From Acinetobacter wuhouensis (lineage in GTDB: Bacteria; Pseudomonadota; Gammaproteobacteria; Pseudomonadales; Moraxellaceae): a DNA stretch of 64,000 nucleotides. Shown here one piece after another: positions 16,818-26,815 of this stretch. Both the position numbers and the translations under genes were made by a program. The stretch spans positions 186,001-250,000 of the forward strand of contig NZ_CP031716.1 in assembly GCF_001696605.3 (NCBI RefSeq), in the 5' to 3' direction. The first letter of the stretch is position 1. Every line of letters begins with the position of its first letter. The notes under the pieces are model-generated. The model was not told where the DNA came from. It saw only the letters and a program-made list of their open reading frames with translations, and did not search any database.

Positions 16818-18698
16818 ATGCAAAGTACTGCAAAAAAAGCTGCGCTTCCTGCGATTACGCTCGCAGCACTCGGGGTTGTATTTGGAGATATTGGTACAAG
16901 TCCATTGTACGCACTTCGACAATGCTTCCTCGCCGCACATATTGCCATAACAGAAGCGACAGTACTCGGAGTGCTGTCGCTCATTTTTTGGTGCATGATG
17001 CTGACGATTAGCTTCAAATACGTCACCATGATCATGCGTGCAGATAACAATGGTGAAGGTGGGATCATGTCATTGCTGGCATTGAACCTCCGTTCAACAC
17101 GAATAGCAGACAATAAAAAAATATTCCTGATCGCCATTGGTTTCATAGGTGCATCATTATTCTTTGGTGACGGAATCATTACCCCAGCGATTTCAGTTCT
17201 TTCGGCAATTGAAGGTCTCAGCATTGCCACGCCGATGTTTAATAAATGGATCGTACCCTTAGCCATTGGAATACTTACAGCATTATTCCTCGTACAACGT
17301 CATGGAACAGGAACAATGGGGAAACTCTTTGGTCCAATTACGTTAACGTGGTTTATTTCAATTGGTTTGATTGGTATTCATAGTATTAGCCAGACCCCTT
17401 ATATCTTGATGATGCTGAGTCCCCATTGGGCGATTAACTTTATTTTTCATCAACCATTGGTTGCCTTTTTGACCATGGGGGCGGTGATTCTAACAGTCAC
17501 AGGTGGGGAAGCACTCTATGCAGATATGGGACATTTTGGACGACCGCCAATCCGTCTGGCTTGGTTCACCATCGTATTGCCAAGTTTGGTTTTAAACTAT
17601 GCGGGGCAGGGTGCTTTACTACTTCGCAACCCAAATGCCATCGAAAACCCATTCTTTTTATTGGTTCCACAATGGGCGCTGTATCCTGTGATTGCATTGG
17701 CAACTATGGCTGCGGTGATTGCTTCGCAAGCGGTGATTTCAGGCGTATTTTCAATGGCGAATCAAGCCATTCAATTACGCTATTTACCACGCTTAACAGT
17801 GCATCATACTTCTGATGTGGAGCAAGGGCAGATCTATATCCCGTTTATTAACTGGATCTTGTATGTTTCGATTCTACTGTTGATTTTGATTTTCCAAAAC
17901 AGTGCTAATCTTGCCAATGCTTATGGTGTTGCTGTAACCATGACTATGCTTTGTGACACGATTTTGATTGCTTTTTTGGCATATGGTTTCTGGCGTTGGC
18001 CAAAATGGAAATTGGCACTTTTCGCGATTCCGTTCTTATTCATCGACTTGGTATTTATTGCATCTACATCGCTTAAAATTTTCTCGGGTGGTTGGGTACC
18101 AATGTTGATTGGTGGCATCGCATTTACGGTGCTGATGACATGGCGTACTGGGCGAGAGATAGTATCCAATCGTTTGGAAAAAGATGCGTTGCCGTTGGAT
18201 TTATTTATTAAGAGTGTCAGTTTGAGTGATGAAACTCAATTCGTTCCAGGACAAGCGATATTCTTAACAGGTAATTCAAATATTGTACCGCATGCTATGT
18301 TGCATAATATTAAACATAACAAGGTTTTGCATGAGCGTAACATTCTGGTGACGGTGGTGACCCGTGATGTTCCTTATGTGTCGGATCAAGAACGTATACG
18401 GGTTGAAATTCTAGACAATCGCTTCCAACGTGTCTTTGTTTATTATGGCTTTAAAGATCAGCCTGATATTCCAAATGCCTTAGAACTGGCATATAAACAG
18501 CTCGATGTTGAATTTGACATGATGCATATCAGCTTCTTTATTTCCCGAGATCGCTTGATTCATACCGTTGGTGATGGCATGGCGCCGTGGCGTGAAAAAC
18601 TGTTTATATCGATGCAACGCAATACCAGTCCCGTCAGTGATTTCTACCAAATTCCACCAAATCGTGTGGTGGAAATGGGGAGTCAGATTGAAATTTAA
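16818..18698 (+). CDS. kup: low-affinity potassium uptake protein Kup
   Basis: Kup is a proton-coupled K+ importer of the inner membrane. The 626-residue length is typical. The N-terminal [18 protein letters not shown] signature is diagnostic, twelve membrane spans cover residues 15-430, and the cytosolic tail covers about 440-626. The gene is monocistronic: a tRNA-Ser gene is divergent upstream and a terminator follows. Confidence 0.96.
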   Translation: MQSTAKKAALPAITLAALGVVFGDIGTSPLYALRQCFLAAHIAITEATVLGVLSLIFWCMMLTISFKYVTMIMRADNNGEGGIMSLLALNLRSTRIADNKKIFLIAIGFIGASLFFGDGIITPAISVLSAIEGLSIATPMFNKWIVPLAIGILTALFLVQRHGTGTMGKLFGPITLTWFISIGLIGIHSISQTPYILMMLSPHWAINFIFHQPLVAFLTMGAVILTVTGGEALYADMGHFGRPPIRLAWFTIVLPSLVLNYAGQGALLLRNPNAIENPFFLLVPQWALYPVIALATMAAVIASQAVISGVFSMANQAIQLRYLPRLTVHHTSDVEQGQIYIPFINWILYVSILLLILIFQNSANLANAYGVAVTMTMLCDTILIAFLAYGFWRWPKWKLALFAIPFLFIDLVFIASTSLKIFSGGWVPMLIGGIAFTVLMTWRTGREIVSNRLEKDALPLDLFIKSVSLSDETQFVPGQAIFLTGNSNIVPHAMLHNIKHNKVLHERNILVTVVTRDVPYVSDQERIRVEILDNRFQRVFVYYGFKDQPDIPNALELAYKQLDVEFDMMHISFFISRDRLIHTVGDGMAPWREKLFISMQRNTSPVSDFYQIPPNRVVEMGSQIEI

Positions 18699-18712
18699 GA
18701 TGTGAATATGTG

Positions 18713-18741
18713 AAAAAGCCAGAATTGATTCTGGCTTTTTT
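18713..18741 (+). terminator. rho-independent terminator after kup
   Basis: A 13-bp stem AAAAAGCCAGAAT/ATTCTGGCTTTTT ends in a T run. Confidence 0.9.
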
Positions 18742-19067
18742 ATGTCTGTTGGAAATGTTCAGTGTAAAAACATGTTTAGAACGACGAAATGTGTCGTACA
18801 TGGGTCGAGATGCTTTATTTTAAATGACATAATCAAGGATGTTCTGACAAGGGATATTTTGAAAATTGCCATTCTATTCTGAATAAATAAGGTTTTATGC
18901 CTAAATTTGAGCTGTAGTGTTGTTTTACTACACAGAAGTTGTCGAAGCTTTATTCAGTTGAATATTCACACAATATCTTTCAAGGTGTTCGCTTGTTAAG
19001 CTGTTTATATTCAAAAATGATTTTGAATACTTATTTGTTGTACTGCATGGTTTGATGTAGCTTGGGA
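18742..19067. other. intergenic gap upstream of the nuclease gene
   Basis: No supported gene. A small hairpin GTAGT/ACTAC occurs near 18915-18932. A 46-codon frame beginning inside the kup terminator has no ribosome binding site. The promoter of the nuclease gene is expected here but I could not pick a clear one. Confidence 0.4.
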
Positions 19068-20129
19068 ATGTCTTCGTTGAAAAATTCAATCGTTAAAATA
19101 GTATTAGGTGTGGTAGCTACAGGTAGCTTTGCGATTGCATTTGGACAAGAAAAAATATCTCAACTAATCCCTTTTACACAAGGTAGCAGCAATAACTCGG
19201 AATGTTTAAATCAGTTCTATCGTGATGAACCCCCAATACTCACTAAAGACAGTTTAAAGAAAAATAGTTATCCGTTGTGCTTCAATGGTTTTAATGTGAT
19301 GTACTCAGGCGTTTCAAAAACACCTTTGTGGACTGCAGAATATTTATCGCCAAGTCGTTTAAGTCAAAAAATCAAACGTGAAGACAATTTTCATGAGGAA
19401 GGGCGTGTAAGTTCAAATCATCGTGCATTGTTATCTGACTATCGTGGTTCAGGTTATGACCGTGGGCACATGTCACCCAATGCAGATATGTCAAATACAG
19501 CATCACAGTTTGATAGTTTTTCTTTAGCCAATATGGTGCCGCAAGCGCCCAAAAATAATCAACAAGTATGGCGTGAATTAGAAGAAGCCACTCGGGCAAT
19601 GGTGACTAAACAGAAAAAAGACGTTTATGTCGTTACTGGCCCTGTATTTTCAGGGAAAAAGTTAAAAACTATTGGTAATGGTGTGATTGTTCCAACAGCT
19701 GTATTTAAAGCGATCTATATTCCTAAACATGGCATTATCGGGGCGTACTATGCACCGAATGACAATTCATTAAAGGTAAAAGTCGTCAGCGTTTGTTATT
19801 TAGAAGAACAGCTGGGAATCAATTTATTTCCACAGCTGACCGAGGAGCAAAAGCGTAATACCTATAAATTGCCTTTAACTGCCAATCAAGTTAAAGCGAA
19901 TAAAGATATTGAATATGCACATTGGGATGCAGAAAGCCAATGTGCTGAAACTGTGCCTACTGCACAAATTAAGGCACTACAAAAGCAATTCCAACCCGAT
20001 GGAAAGGGAAATGCTTCATCATCGACAACGGGTTTGCAAATTCCGAAAGTAGATGAAGAAACCAAAGATGCTTTAGTTAAACAATTGGTCGAGGCATTAT
20101 TACAATATATTTTACAATTTTTGAAATAA
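19068..20129 (+). CDS. exported DNA/RNA non-specific endonuclease (NucA/EndA type)
   Basis: The 353-residue protein has an N-terminal hydrophobic export signal (about residues 8-27). The catalytic motif GYDRGHMSPNADM places the general-base His at about residue 134, and the metal-binding Asn/Gln set is in LANMVPQAPKNNQQVW. This is the beta-beta-alpha metal nuclease family that degrades DNA and RNA outside the cytoplasm. The tail after about 300 is helical and low in complexity. Start choice is uncertain: TTG 19062, ATG 19068 or TTG 19077. An exported nuclease could serve nutrient or DNA uptake, or defence against free DNA; none is shown. Confidence 0.85.
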   Translation: MSSLKNSIVKIVLGVVATGSFAIAFGQEKISQLIPFTQGSSNNSECLNQFYRDEPPILTKDSLKKNSYPLCFNGFNVMYSGVSKTPLWTAEYLSPSRLSQKIKREDNFHEEGRVSSNHRALLSDYRGSGYDRGHMSPNADMSNTASQFDSFSLANMVPQAPKNNQQVWRELEEATRAMVTKQKKDVYVVTGPVFSGKKLKTIGNGVIVPTAVFKAIYIPKHGIIGAYYAPNDNSLKVKVVSVCYLEEQLGINLFPQLTEEQKRNTYKLPLTANQVKANKDIEYAHWDAESQCAETVPTAQIKALQKQFQPDGKGNASSSTTGLQIPKVDEETKDALVKQLVEALLQYILQFLK

Positions 20130-20205
20130 ATACAGTGGATGACGTGCAGTATATTTCAACAAAGGATTTATACTGTCCCAATATAGAAAAATCGAGATAA
20201 TTAAA

Positions 20206-20451
20206 ATGTTTAAACCATTTGAAAATGGAACAGAGTCACATTCGATTCATGATTTAACTTTAGAAAATCAGTTAGACTGTGTCAGTATTTATGGGAATTT
20301 ACAGATCAGTAAAGACCAACAAGGATTGAAGTCAGCCAAGGCATTGCAAGCTTATTTAAATGACATCGTTGCACATCTAGAGAAGCAATCGAATTTACCT
20401 GAACAGATTGAACGCCAAACTGAAGGTGAAATAGAGAATCCTTTTCTGTAG
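20206..20451 (+). CDS. conserved small hypothetical protein
   Basis: The 81-residue acidic protein (MFKPFENGTESHSIHDLTLENQLDC...) has no signal peptide. Its middle is helical (GLKSAKALQAYLNDIVAHLEK). It lies 76 bases after the nuclease gene on the same strand and before a bidirectional terminator, so it may be co-transcribed with the nuclease. Function is unknown. Confidence 0.65.
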   Translation: MFKPFENGTESHSIHDLTLENQLDCVSIYGNLQISKDQQGLKSAKALQAYLNDIVAHLEKQSNLPEQIERQTEGEIENPFL

Positions 20452-20525
20452 CATTTCATTGTTCTTCAAGATGCAAATGATCGTATGTGGTTGATGTTAA
20501 ATCGTTCACGCTTTAGATTTTCTAT

Positions 20526-20550
20526 AAAAAACCTGCCGAAGCAGGTTTTT
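20526..20550. terminator. bidirectional terminator between convergent genes
   Basis: AAAAACCTGC/GCAGGTTTTT with a CGAA tetraloop gives T runs on both strands, serving the small gene at 20206-20451 and aqpZ. Confidence 0.9.
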
Positions 20551-20582
20551 GATTTTGTAAATAAATGTTTGTTTATCAACAA

Positions 20583-21275
20583 TTAATTTTGTGATTCACC
20601 ACCAACAATTTTGTAGATCACAGCACCAATCACAGCACCTACAATCGGTGCGACCCAGAAAAGCCACAATTGTCCCAATGCTGCCGTTTCAGCAAATATT
20701 GCAACAGCAGTACTTCGTGCAGGATTTACAGATGTATTGGTGACAGGAATACTAATCAAATGAATCAGTGTAAGTGCTAGACCAATTGCGATCGGTGCAA
20801 AGCCTGCAGGAGCACGCTTATCCGTTGAACCTAAAATTACAATCAAAAATATAGCCGTCAGTACAATTTCAATAATGAGCGCGGAAACAAGTGAATATTT
20901 TCCTGGTGATAAATCACCATAACCATTGGTAGCGAATCCCCCTGTACCTGTAAATCCAGCTTGCCCTTGAACAATCAAATACAAAATAAAGGCAGCAACA
21001 ATACCTCCGACAACTTGTGCAATGATATAAGGGGCAAGATCTTTGGCGTCAAAGCGACCACCAACCCATAATCCTACACTTACCGCGGGATTAAAGTGCC
21101 CACCTGAAATATGTCCAAAAGCATACGCACCTGTGAGTACAGTTAAACCAAATGCTAAAGCAACTCCAGCAAAACCAATGCCGAGTTCAGGGAATGCGGC
21201 AGCTAAGACTGCGCTACCACATCCACCAAAAACAAGCCAAAAAGTTCCGAGAAATTCTGCTAAATATCTATTCAT
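20583..21275 (-). CDS. aqpZ: aquaporin Z
   Basis: AqpZ is a water channel of the inner membrane. The 230-residue protein has six membrane spans and the two pore motifs HFNPAVS (Asn62) and SVNPARS (Asn183, Arg186), plus the His at about 171 of the narrow filter. That is the water-selective rather than the glycerol-type pattern. I start at ATG 21275 ([10 protein letters not shown]), with TAGGAA upstream; the open frame extends 49 codons further but lacks support. Confidence 0.95.
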   Translation of the reverse strand: MNRYLAEFLGTFWLVFGGCGSAVLAAAFPELGIGFAGVALAFGLTVLTGAYAFGHISGGHFNPAVSVGLWVGGRFDAKDLAPYIIAQVVGGIVAAFILYLIVQGQAGFTGTGGFATNGYGDLSPGKYSLVSALIIEIVLTAIFLIVILGSTDKRAPAGFAPIAIGLALTLIHLISIPVTNTSVNPARSTAVAIFAETAALGQLWLFWVAPIVGAVIGAVIYKIVGGESQN

Positions 21276-21535
21276 GAGTATTCCTATTTTTTTTATTGCG
21301 GAATGAAGCTGTGCCACATTTAAATTGGCGTCAGCCGTGAGAGTTTGTGAATCTTTATTCTGGCGCCTAAATAATAAGCTAAAATAGAAAAATAAAACTA
21401 GAAAACTATTTCTGTTACACAAAAAACTATTGAATTAGTTCACTAAAATAGAGATGACATAGTCCATACATTGATTGCTATCATTCAGAGTCTGTATGAA
21501 CTGATGAGCTTTTGCTGATATTTTAGTATTTCATT

Positions 21536-22555
21536 TTATGCCTTAATTTCGGCATTTCGATGCTGTATTCGCCATTGTTGTGGGGTCATTCCAGTCCACT
21601 GTTTAAATGCACGCTGAAAGGCGCTTTGTTCTGAATAACTCAGTAATAAAGCAATTTCATGCAGACCAAGGAATGGATCTTGCAAATATTGAAGCGCGAG
21701 AATCTTTCTGATTTCTTGGACGCGCTGTTGATAGGTTGTACCTTGGTTTTGTAAATGGCGTTGAAGCTGTCTTACAGACATATTGAGCTGTTGTGCAATA
21801 TGCTCAATTTGATAATGGTTTTTCTGCAGACCTAATAAGATATATTGCTGTAATCGTTGATCTAATTGTGTTGAATTTGGCAAATCATCCAATAAAGCTT
21901 GTGCTTGCTGCATTAATAGTTTTTGTAGAGTTTGATCACCTTGATTGAGTGGGGTGTTTAATGCTTGAAGAGGAAAGACCAATTCAGGATTGGCTTGTTT
22001 AAACAGCACAGGGCATTGGAAAAAATCTTCATAAATTGCCACATTGCTAGGCTTTTCATGGGTGAAATTGATTTGATGAATTTTGGTGTGGTGTGAAGAT
22101 AAAAAATGTCTTAAAAATTGCACCATGATGGCAATCGCAATTTCATCCGTGATTTGTGTTGTTAAGTGAGATGGCAAAGTATCCCAGCGAATAATAATAT
22201 TATCGTTATCAAAGGGTTCAACTTTGAGTGGGCTTCCATCATAAACCAAGCGGTGAAAGTCAAAATAGCGCGTTAATGCCTCACCCATGGTGTCACAAGA
22301 TTGGGCGATATACGCAATAATACCAATATGCTTGGGCTGCAAATGTTTTGCAATTTCTACACCTAAAGCAGGGCTTTGTACTTGCGTTTGAATATCATCT
22401 AAAAGTTCACGCCATAGATTAAAGTCAAAACGTTCTTGTGTTTGAACTTGACGTAATTTCTCTGAAATATTTAGATGATTCGCTTCGGCGTATGCGAGTA
22501 ATAATTGTCCGAGTCCACCATAGACTGAGCCTACATAATCCTTGAGTAGTTGCAT
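21536..22555 (-). CDS. AraC family transcriptional regulator (Arabinose_bd-like N-domain)
   Basis: The 339-residue protein has an OruR/ArgR-type N-terminal sensing half (residues about 20-200) and a C-terminal double helix-turn-helix (about 240-330: HIAQQLNMSVRQLQRHLQNQG and the second IALLLSYSEQSAFQRAFKQW). It is divergent from the fatty-acid-hydroxylase-like gene, and the region between holds a direct repeat TTGTCAAT. It probably activates that gene. The ligand is unknown. Confidence 0.88.
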   Translation of the reverse strand: MQLLKDYVGSVYGGLGQLLLAYAEANHLNISEKLRQVQTQERFDFNLWRELLDDIQTQVQSPALGVEIAKHLQPKHIGIIAYIAQSCDTMGEALTRYFDFHRLVYDGSPLKVEPFDNDNIIIRWDTLPSHLTTQITDEIAIAIMVQFLRHFLSSHHTKIHQINFTHEKPSNVAIYEDFFQCPVLFKQANPELVFPLQALNTPLNQGDQTLQKLLMQQAQALLDDLPNSTQLDQRLQQYILLGLQKNHYQIEHIAQQLNMSVRQLQRHLQNQGTTYQQRVQEIRKILALQYLQDPFLGLHEIALLLSYSEQSAFQRAFKQWTGMTPQQWRIQHRNAEIKA

Positions 22556-22702
22556 ATGTATCGTCTTTTTTATTACAAAAATATTATTTTAAAAACGAGC
22601 TTATTCTAATCAGAATTAAGTAAGACAAACAAGTTAAAACTGTTCGCTGACGTATTGAAAATGAGTTGAGACGAAGTACGAGATTGGAAAATATGTCGTA
22701 AT

Positions 22703-22732
22703 TTGTCAATGCAAAAGACTTTTCTTGTCAAT
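22703..22732 (+). promoter_or_regulatory. candidate AraC operator (direct repeat)
   Basis: TTGTCAAT occurs at 22703-22710 and 22725-22732, 22 bases apart, about two helical turns, as expected for AraC-type regulators. It lies 55-84 bases upstream of the hydroxylase-like start. Confidence 0.4.
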
Positions 22733-22786
22733 ATTAAATGATTATTACGCTTTATATTAAAAATATGAGAAGAATAGGAGAGAGCC

Positions 22787-23407
22787 ATGCTAAAAGGCTT
22801 TGTTGTAGGATTAGTTGTTGCAAATGGTTTTGAATGGGTTGCACATAAGTTCATTTTACATGGAGCTCATCGTAAAGGTCAGCCTCGTTATAGCCCCGTG
22901 CCGGACAGTATGAAATCTCATTGGGAGCATCATAGAGAGGTACGTAAGCAAGGTTTTCATGACGATGGTTATGTTGAAGGGATCTCAAACTGGCGTACAA
23001 AAAATGAAATCGTTTCCTTGGCGGTCGTTGCAAGTGCGGCGAGTCTAATTTTTTATCCGATTTCAAAAGGTATGGTGGCAGCATCTTTATATAGTGCATG
23101 TAATTATTACTATATTCACCGTCGTGCACATTTAGAGCCAGATTGGGCGAAGAAAAAAATTCCTTGGCATTATGACCATCATATGAATTCTAACCAAGAT
23201 GCGAACTGGTGTGTGACAAAACCATGGTTTGATTATTTGATGGGAACACGTGTGGTTTCATCAGCAGATTTAAAAGAACAGAATCCTTTGGGTGTGGCAT
23301 TGCCTGAACCTGTTGCACGATGGTTATCTGCCAAAGTGGAACAGTTCTTTCCTGCAAAATGGGTGGAAAAAGCACCGAAAGTGTTTCGGAAAAGCTGTGG
23401 TTTCTGA
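22787..23407 (+). CDS. fatty acid hydroxylase / sterol desaturase superfamily-like protein
   Basis: The 206-residue membrane protein carries histidine clusters like those of the di-iron fatty-acid hydroxylase superfamily: HKFILH (20-25), HWEHH (45-49), HRRAH (111-115) and HYDHH (128-132). Hydrophobic segments lie between. The clusters suggest an oxygen-dependent hydroxylase or desaturase of lipids, but it is shorter than typical members, and the substrate is not known. ATG 22787 follows GGAGAG. It is divergent from an AraC regulator that probably controls it. Confidence 0.75.
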   Translation: MLKGFVVGLVVANGFEWVAHKFILHGAHRKGQPRYSPVPDSMKSHWEHHREVRKQGFHDDGYVEGISNWRTKNEIVSLAVVASAASLIFYPISKGMVAASLYSACNYYYIHRRAHLEPDWAKKKIPWHYDHHMNSNQDANWCVTKPWFDYLMGTRVVSSADLKEQNPLGVALPEPVARWLSAKVEQFFPAKWVEKAPKVFRKSCGF

Positions 23408-23414
23408 AGTTTAT

Positions 23415-23439
23415 AGGAGTCTCCAAGACTCCTTTTTTT
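23415..23439 (+). terminator. rho-independent terminator
   Basis: AGGAGTC/GACTCCT stem with a 5-base loop and seven T residues, directly after the hydroxylase-like gene. Confidence 0.85.
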
Positions 23440-23459
23440 ATGGCTGTAGAAAAGTGAAA

Positions 23460-23873
23460 GTAAAAAAATCCCCAAATGTATGGAGATTTTTGTGATAAAA
23501 GCGTATGGGGAACTTTGAGGTTTGTCTTCTTTCGGAATATATTCCTCAGGGCAGAGCAATGTTCTAGACAAAAGAAAAGCCCCAATTCAGGAGCTTTTCA
23601 AATGTTTGCCTACGCGTTTCGCTTGTCTTGCAGAAAAATAAGGCAAAAAAGAATTTCTAGATGTATGGAGATTCTTTTCAATTAAAGCCTACGCACATCT
23701 TCGATGTTTGTCTTGCGTAAAAAGAAAGCGTTGCTTTCTAAATTACACCCGAAGCATAGCTTCGGGTCTTGCGCAAGGGCGGAGCAGTGCTCCGCTTATC
23801 CTTTGCACTCAGGCATAGCCTTCGCCTTCTTGCGGAATATATTCCTCAGGGTGGAGCGTTGCTCCACTGATCC
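23460..23873. repeat. mosaic of degenerate intergenic hairpin repeats
   Basis: Roughly 410 bases between convergent genes are built from degenerate units. One unit type is a hairpin (for example around GTATGGAGAT at 23478 and 23665) followed by GCCTACGC and TGTCTTGC words, with about three diverged copies from 23465, 23577 and 23649. A second motif, CGGAATATATTCCTCAGGG followed by a GAGC hairpin, occurs near 23533 and again near 23833. Several hairpins share a GC-N3-GC top, such as CGGAGCAGTGCTCCG and GTGGAGCGTTGCTCCAC. Small reading frames here are not credible genes. The repeats run up to the 3' end of yggX. Confidence 0.65.
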
Positions 23874-24143
23874 TCACTCAGGCTTTAGTCCTTCAGCTTT
23901 TTCCAACGACTCATCATTATTGAAGAATTTTTCACGTTGTTCTTCAAGGAACTTCTTCGCATCAGGTTCAAACACATTTAAACGTTTTTCATTGATCAAC
24001 GTGGTTTGGTGTTTGAGCCATTCTTGCCAAGCTTGCTTAGAGATCGTGTCAAATAATTCTTGACCTTTTGCACCAGGGAAAGGTGCAAAGTCTAAAGCAT
24101 CCATTTCTTTTTGATATTTACGGCAAAAAACTTGTCGAGACAT
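23874..24143 (-). CDS. yggX: Fe(2+)-trafficking / oxidative damage protection protein YggX
   Basis: The 89-residue protein starts [17 protein letters not shown] and ends with EQREKFFNN, the standard YggX signature; Cys7 is the conserved cysteine. YggX protects iron-sulphur clusters and DNA from oxidative damage in the cytoplasm. It follows argH on the same strand after 41 bases, so it may be read through from argH. Confidence 0.95.
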   Translation of the reverse strand: MSRQVFCRKYQKEMDALDFAPFPGAKGQELFDTISKQAWQEWLKHQTTLINEKRLNVFEPDAKKFLEEQREKFFNNDESLEKAEGLKPE

Positions 24144-24184
24144 ATCAATACTCCAAATTTAATCTGATAATTAAACTTAAAAAA

Positions 24185-25615
24185 TTAAGCGTAAAGTTTT
24201 TCTAAGCGTACATAAGCACGTTGAATTGCAGCTTCAACTTGAGCAGGTGCAGTACCACCGATATGGTTACGTGCATTCACTGATGCTTCTAAAGTCAGTG
24301 CTTTTTCAAACACATCTGCTTGAATCAAGTCAGAGAACTGTTGAAGTTGCTCAAGTGTGAGTTCAGATAAATCTTTCGATTCTTCAACACCTAAAGCAAC
24401 CGCTTTACCGACGATTTCATGTGCATCACGGAACGCCACACCATTTTTAACAAGGTAATCTGCTAAATCTGTTGCTGTAGAAAAGCCACGAAGTGCAGCT
24501 TCACGCATGATTTCAATATTTGGAACCAATGCAGGAATCATATCTGCAAATGCCATGAGTGAACCACGAACGGTATCAATCGCATCAAACAAAGGTTCTT
24601 TGTCTTCTTGGTTGTCTTTGTTGTATGCCAACGGTTGACCTTTCATGAGTGTTAATAAACTCATTAAGTCACCATAGACACGACCTGTTTTACCACGGAT
24701 CAACTCAGGAACATCTGGGTTTTTCTTCTGTGGCATGATCGAAGAACCTGTGCAGAAACGGTCAGGAATATTCACAAATTTAAATTGTGCAGAAGTCCAT
24801 AGAATCATTTCTTCTGACATACGTGATAAATGCATCATGATCAAAGATGCAGCAGCATTAAACTCAATCCCGAAGTCACGGTCAGAAACAGCGTCAAGTG
24901 AGTTTTCAGCAACAGCTTCAAAACCTAACAATTCTGCAGTATAGGCGCGGTCAATTGGATAGGTTGTTCCTGCAAGTGCAGCAGAACCTAAAGGCATGCG
25001 GTTGACACGTTTACGACAGTCGATTAGGCGTTCCGAGTCACGCACCAACATTTCAAACCACGCCATTAAGTGGTGACCAAAAGTCACAGGCTGTGCGGTT
25101 TGTAAATGGGTAAAACCTGGCATGATGGTATTGGTATTTTTGGCAGCAAGACCCAAAATACCTTTTTGTAATTTTTCCAATAATTTTAAAATGGCATCAA
25201 TTTCATCACGCACATATAAACGGATGTCTGTTGCCACTTGGTCGTTACGGCTACGACCTGTATGTAATTTCTTACCTGTAATACCGATACGCTGAGTGAG
25301 GCGTGATTCGATGTTCATGTGTACATCTTCTAAGTCGATGCGCCACTCGAAGTTACCCGCTTCAATTTCAGCTTTAATTGTGTTCAAACCGTTGGTGATG
25401 TCATCACGTTCTTGTTCAGTCAAGACCCCAACTTTTGCTAACATGGTTGCATGTGCAATAGAGCCTGCAATATCTTGTTTATAAAAGCGTTGGTCAAATT
25501 GAACAGATGCAGTAAATTCAGCAACAAAGGCATCAGTAGCTTCGGAGAAACGACCGCCCCACATGCCTGAAGTTTGGGCTTGTGACGGATTAGAGGAATT
25601 AGAAGATGTGGTCAT
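24185..25615 (-). CDS. argH: argininosuccinate lyase
   Basis: ArgH splits argininosuccinate into arginine and fumarate, the last step of arginine synthesis. The 476-residue protein has the fumarase/aspartase-family signature [12 protein letters not shown] near residue 290 and [12 protein letters not shown] near 120. It has a short Ser/Asn-rich N-terminal extension before MWGGRFSE. Its start region overlaps the start of the divergent histidine kinase gene by 10 bases if both annotated starts are right. Confidence 0.96.
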   Translation of the reverse strand: MTTSSNSSNPSQAQTSGMWGGRFSEATDAFVAEFTASVQFDQRFYKQDIAGSIAHATMLAKVGVLTEQERDDITNGLNTIKAEIEAGNFEWRIDLEDVHMNIESRLTQRIGITGKKLHTGRSRNDQVATDIRLYVRDEIDAILKLLEKLQKGILGLAAKNTNTIMPGFTHLQTAQPVTFGHHLMAWFEMLVRDSERLIDCRKRVNRMPLGSAALAGTTYPIDRAYTAELLGFEAVAENSLDAVSDRDFGIEFNAAASLIMMHLSRMSEEMILWTSAQFKFVNIPDRFCTGSSIMPQKKNPDVPELIRGKTGRVYGDLMSLLTLMKGQPLAYNKDNQEDKEPLFDAIDTVRGSLMAFADMIPALVPNIEIMREAALRGFSTATDLADYLVKNGVAFRDAHEIVGKAVALGVEESKDLSELTLEQLQQFSDLIQADVFEKALTLEASVNARNHIGGTAPAQVEAAIQRAYVRLEKLYA

Positions 25616-26766
25616 ATCGGCTCAATAAGAAAAAAAGCAGTAAAACTGAAGCTAGTATAGCAAATTCAGTCTCTCTTGCCGAAAGAAAGCGTAATCATTC
25701 GTCAATAAAATCGAGAACACATTTTCATCAATCTTATTTTTTTAGCAAAATGGGACATGGGCAATATTTATTGGAACTGTTTATAGCCAGTAATGTATTG
25801 GCATTTTTATTGGCATTGGCAGAGGCACAATCTTGGTCGAATCTTAATTTTGGACACGTTTTAGCTTATATTTTATATATTAATTGGATATTACTGGCAT
25901 TTGCTGCTTTTCAAGATATCTTCCAAAAACGCCTCTCAGAATATAGCTATTTTTCAGCAGCGATATTTAGTTTTATTTTGCTACAAACGATCGTGTTTTG
26001 TACCAGTGTTGTTTTAAATCTTCTTGGATTTATCGGTTCACATATTTCATTACAAAATATAAGCGTCGATCAACTCTTTCATAATGTGATCCTACATTTG
26101 AGTTATGGGGTGTTATTGGGCGCATTTTGTTTGCGTTATATGTATATTCGAGAGCAATCTGTTTTACAACAAAACAGCGAGTTGAATGCACGGGTTCAAG
26201 CGATGCAGGCACGGATTCACCCTCATTTTTTATTTAATAGTTTAAATAGTGTGGTGAGTTTAATTGCCATAGATCCAGATAAAGCTGAACAAATGCTGAT
26301 TGATTTATCAAAGTTATTTAGAGCAAGCTTACAAGAATTAAAACTGGTGACTTTAAAAGAAGAAGTGGAACTGTCTAAGCAATATATTGCAATTGAACAA
26401 ATTCGTTTAGGAGAACGATTAAAAGTGGAGTGGAATATTCCGCATCCAGAACTATTAGGGCAAGTTAAAATACCTTTACTCACTTTGCAGCCACTTATTG
26501 AAAATAGTATTTTTCATGGTGTTGAGAAAAAGATCATCGACGCTAAAATTGGAATACTGGTTGAAATATTGCAAAATCAAGTCAATATAGTCATTACTAA
26601 CCCATTTTTACAAGATAGAATAAAAGTTAGAGAAGGGCATGGAATTGCTTTAGAAAATGTAAAACAGCGTTTAAAAGCACATTTTGGTGATTCTGTTTAT
26701 TTTCGAAATTATGCGGGAAATGGATTATTTACTACTGTTATTCAATATCAGTATAAAAATAGATGA
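25606..26766 (+). CDS. algZ: AlgZ/FimS-like sensor histidine kinase (LytS-type)
   Basis: The 386-residue protein has a 48-residue polar N-terminus, four hydrophobic segments (about 52-180), and a His-kinase core with H-box [14 protein letters not shown] (phospho-His about 205), N-box-like [10 protein letters not shown], and a shortened ATPase end. The G-boxes are weak, as in FimS/AlgZ-type kinases, which may signal mainly with their LytTR partner. ATG 25606 has GAGGA 8 bases upstream but lies inside the antisense start of argH; an internal Met at 25750 is the alternative. It is followed 49 bases later by its response regulator. Confidence 0.85.
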   Translation: MWSYRLNKKKSSKTEASIANSVSLAERKRNHSSIKSRTHFHQSYFFSKMGHGQYLLELFIASNVLAFLLALAEAQSWSNLNFGHVLAYILYINWILLAFAAFQDIFQKRLSEYSYFSAAIFSFILLQTIVFCTSVVLNLLGFIGSHISLQNISVDQLFHNVILHLSYGVLLGAFCLRYMYIREQSVLQQNSELNARVQAMQARIHPHFLFNSLNSVVSLIAIDPDKAEQMLIDLSKLFRASLQELKLVTLKEEVELSKQYIAIEQIRLGERLKVEWNIPHPELLGQVKIPLLTLQPLIENSIFHGVEKKIIDAKIGILVEILQNQVNIVITNPFLQDRIKVREGHGIALENVKQRLKAHFGDSVYFRNYAGNGLFTTVIQYQYKNR

Positions 26767-26815
26767 CTGAGAAATTTATTAAAATAAGTATTAGGGATTT
26801 GGGCAAGGAGGTGTA

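Noticed and set aside
18732..18872. 46-codon frame starting in the kup terminator
   Set aside because: The start lies in the terminator T run and lacks a ribosome binding site.
23292..24063. Several 60-120 codon frames on the plus strand between the hydroxylase-like gene and yggX
   Set aside because: They run through the hairpin repeats or antisense to yggX, have no ribosome binding sites and are compositionally odd.
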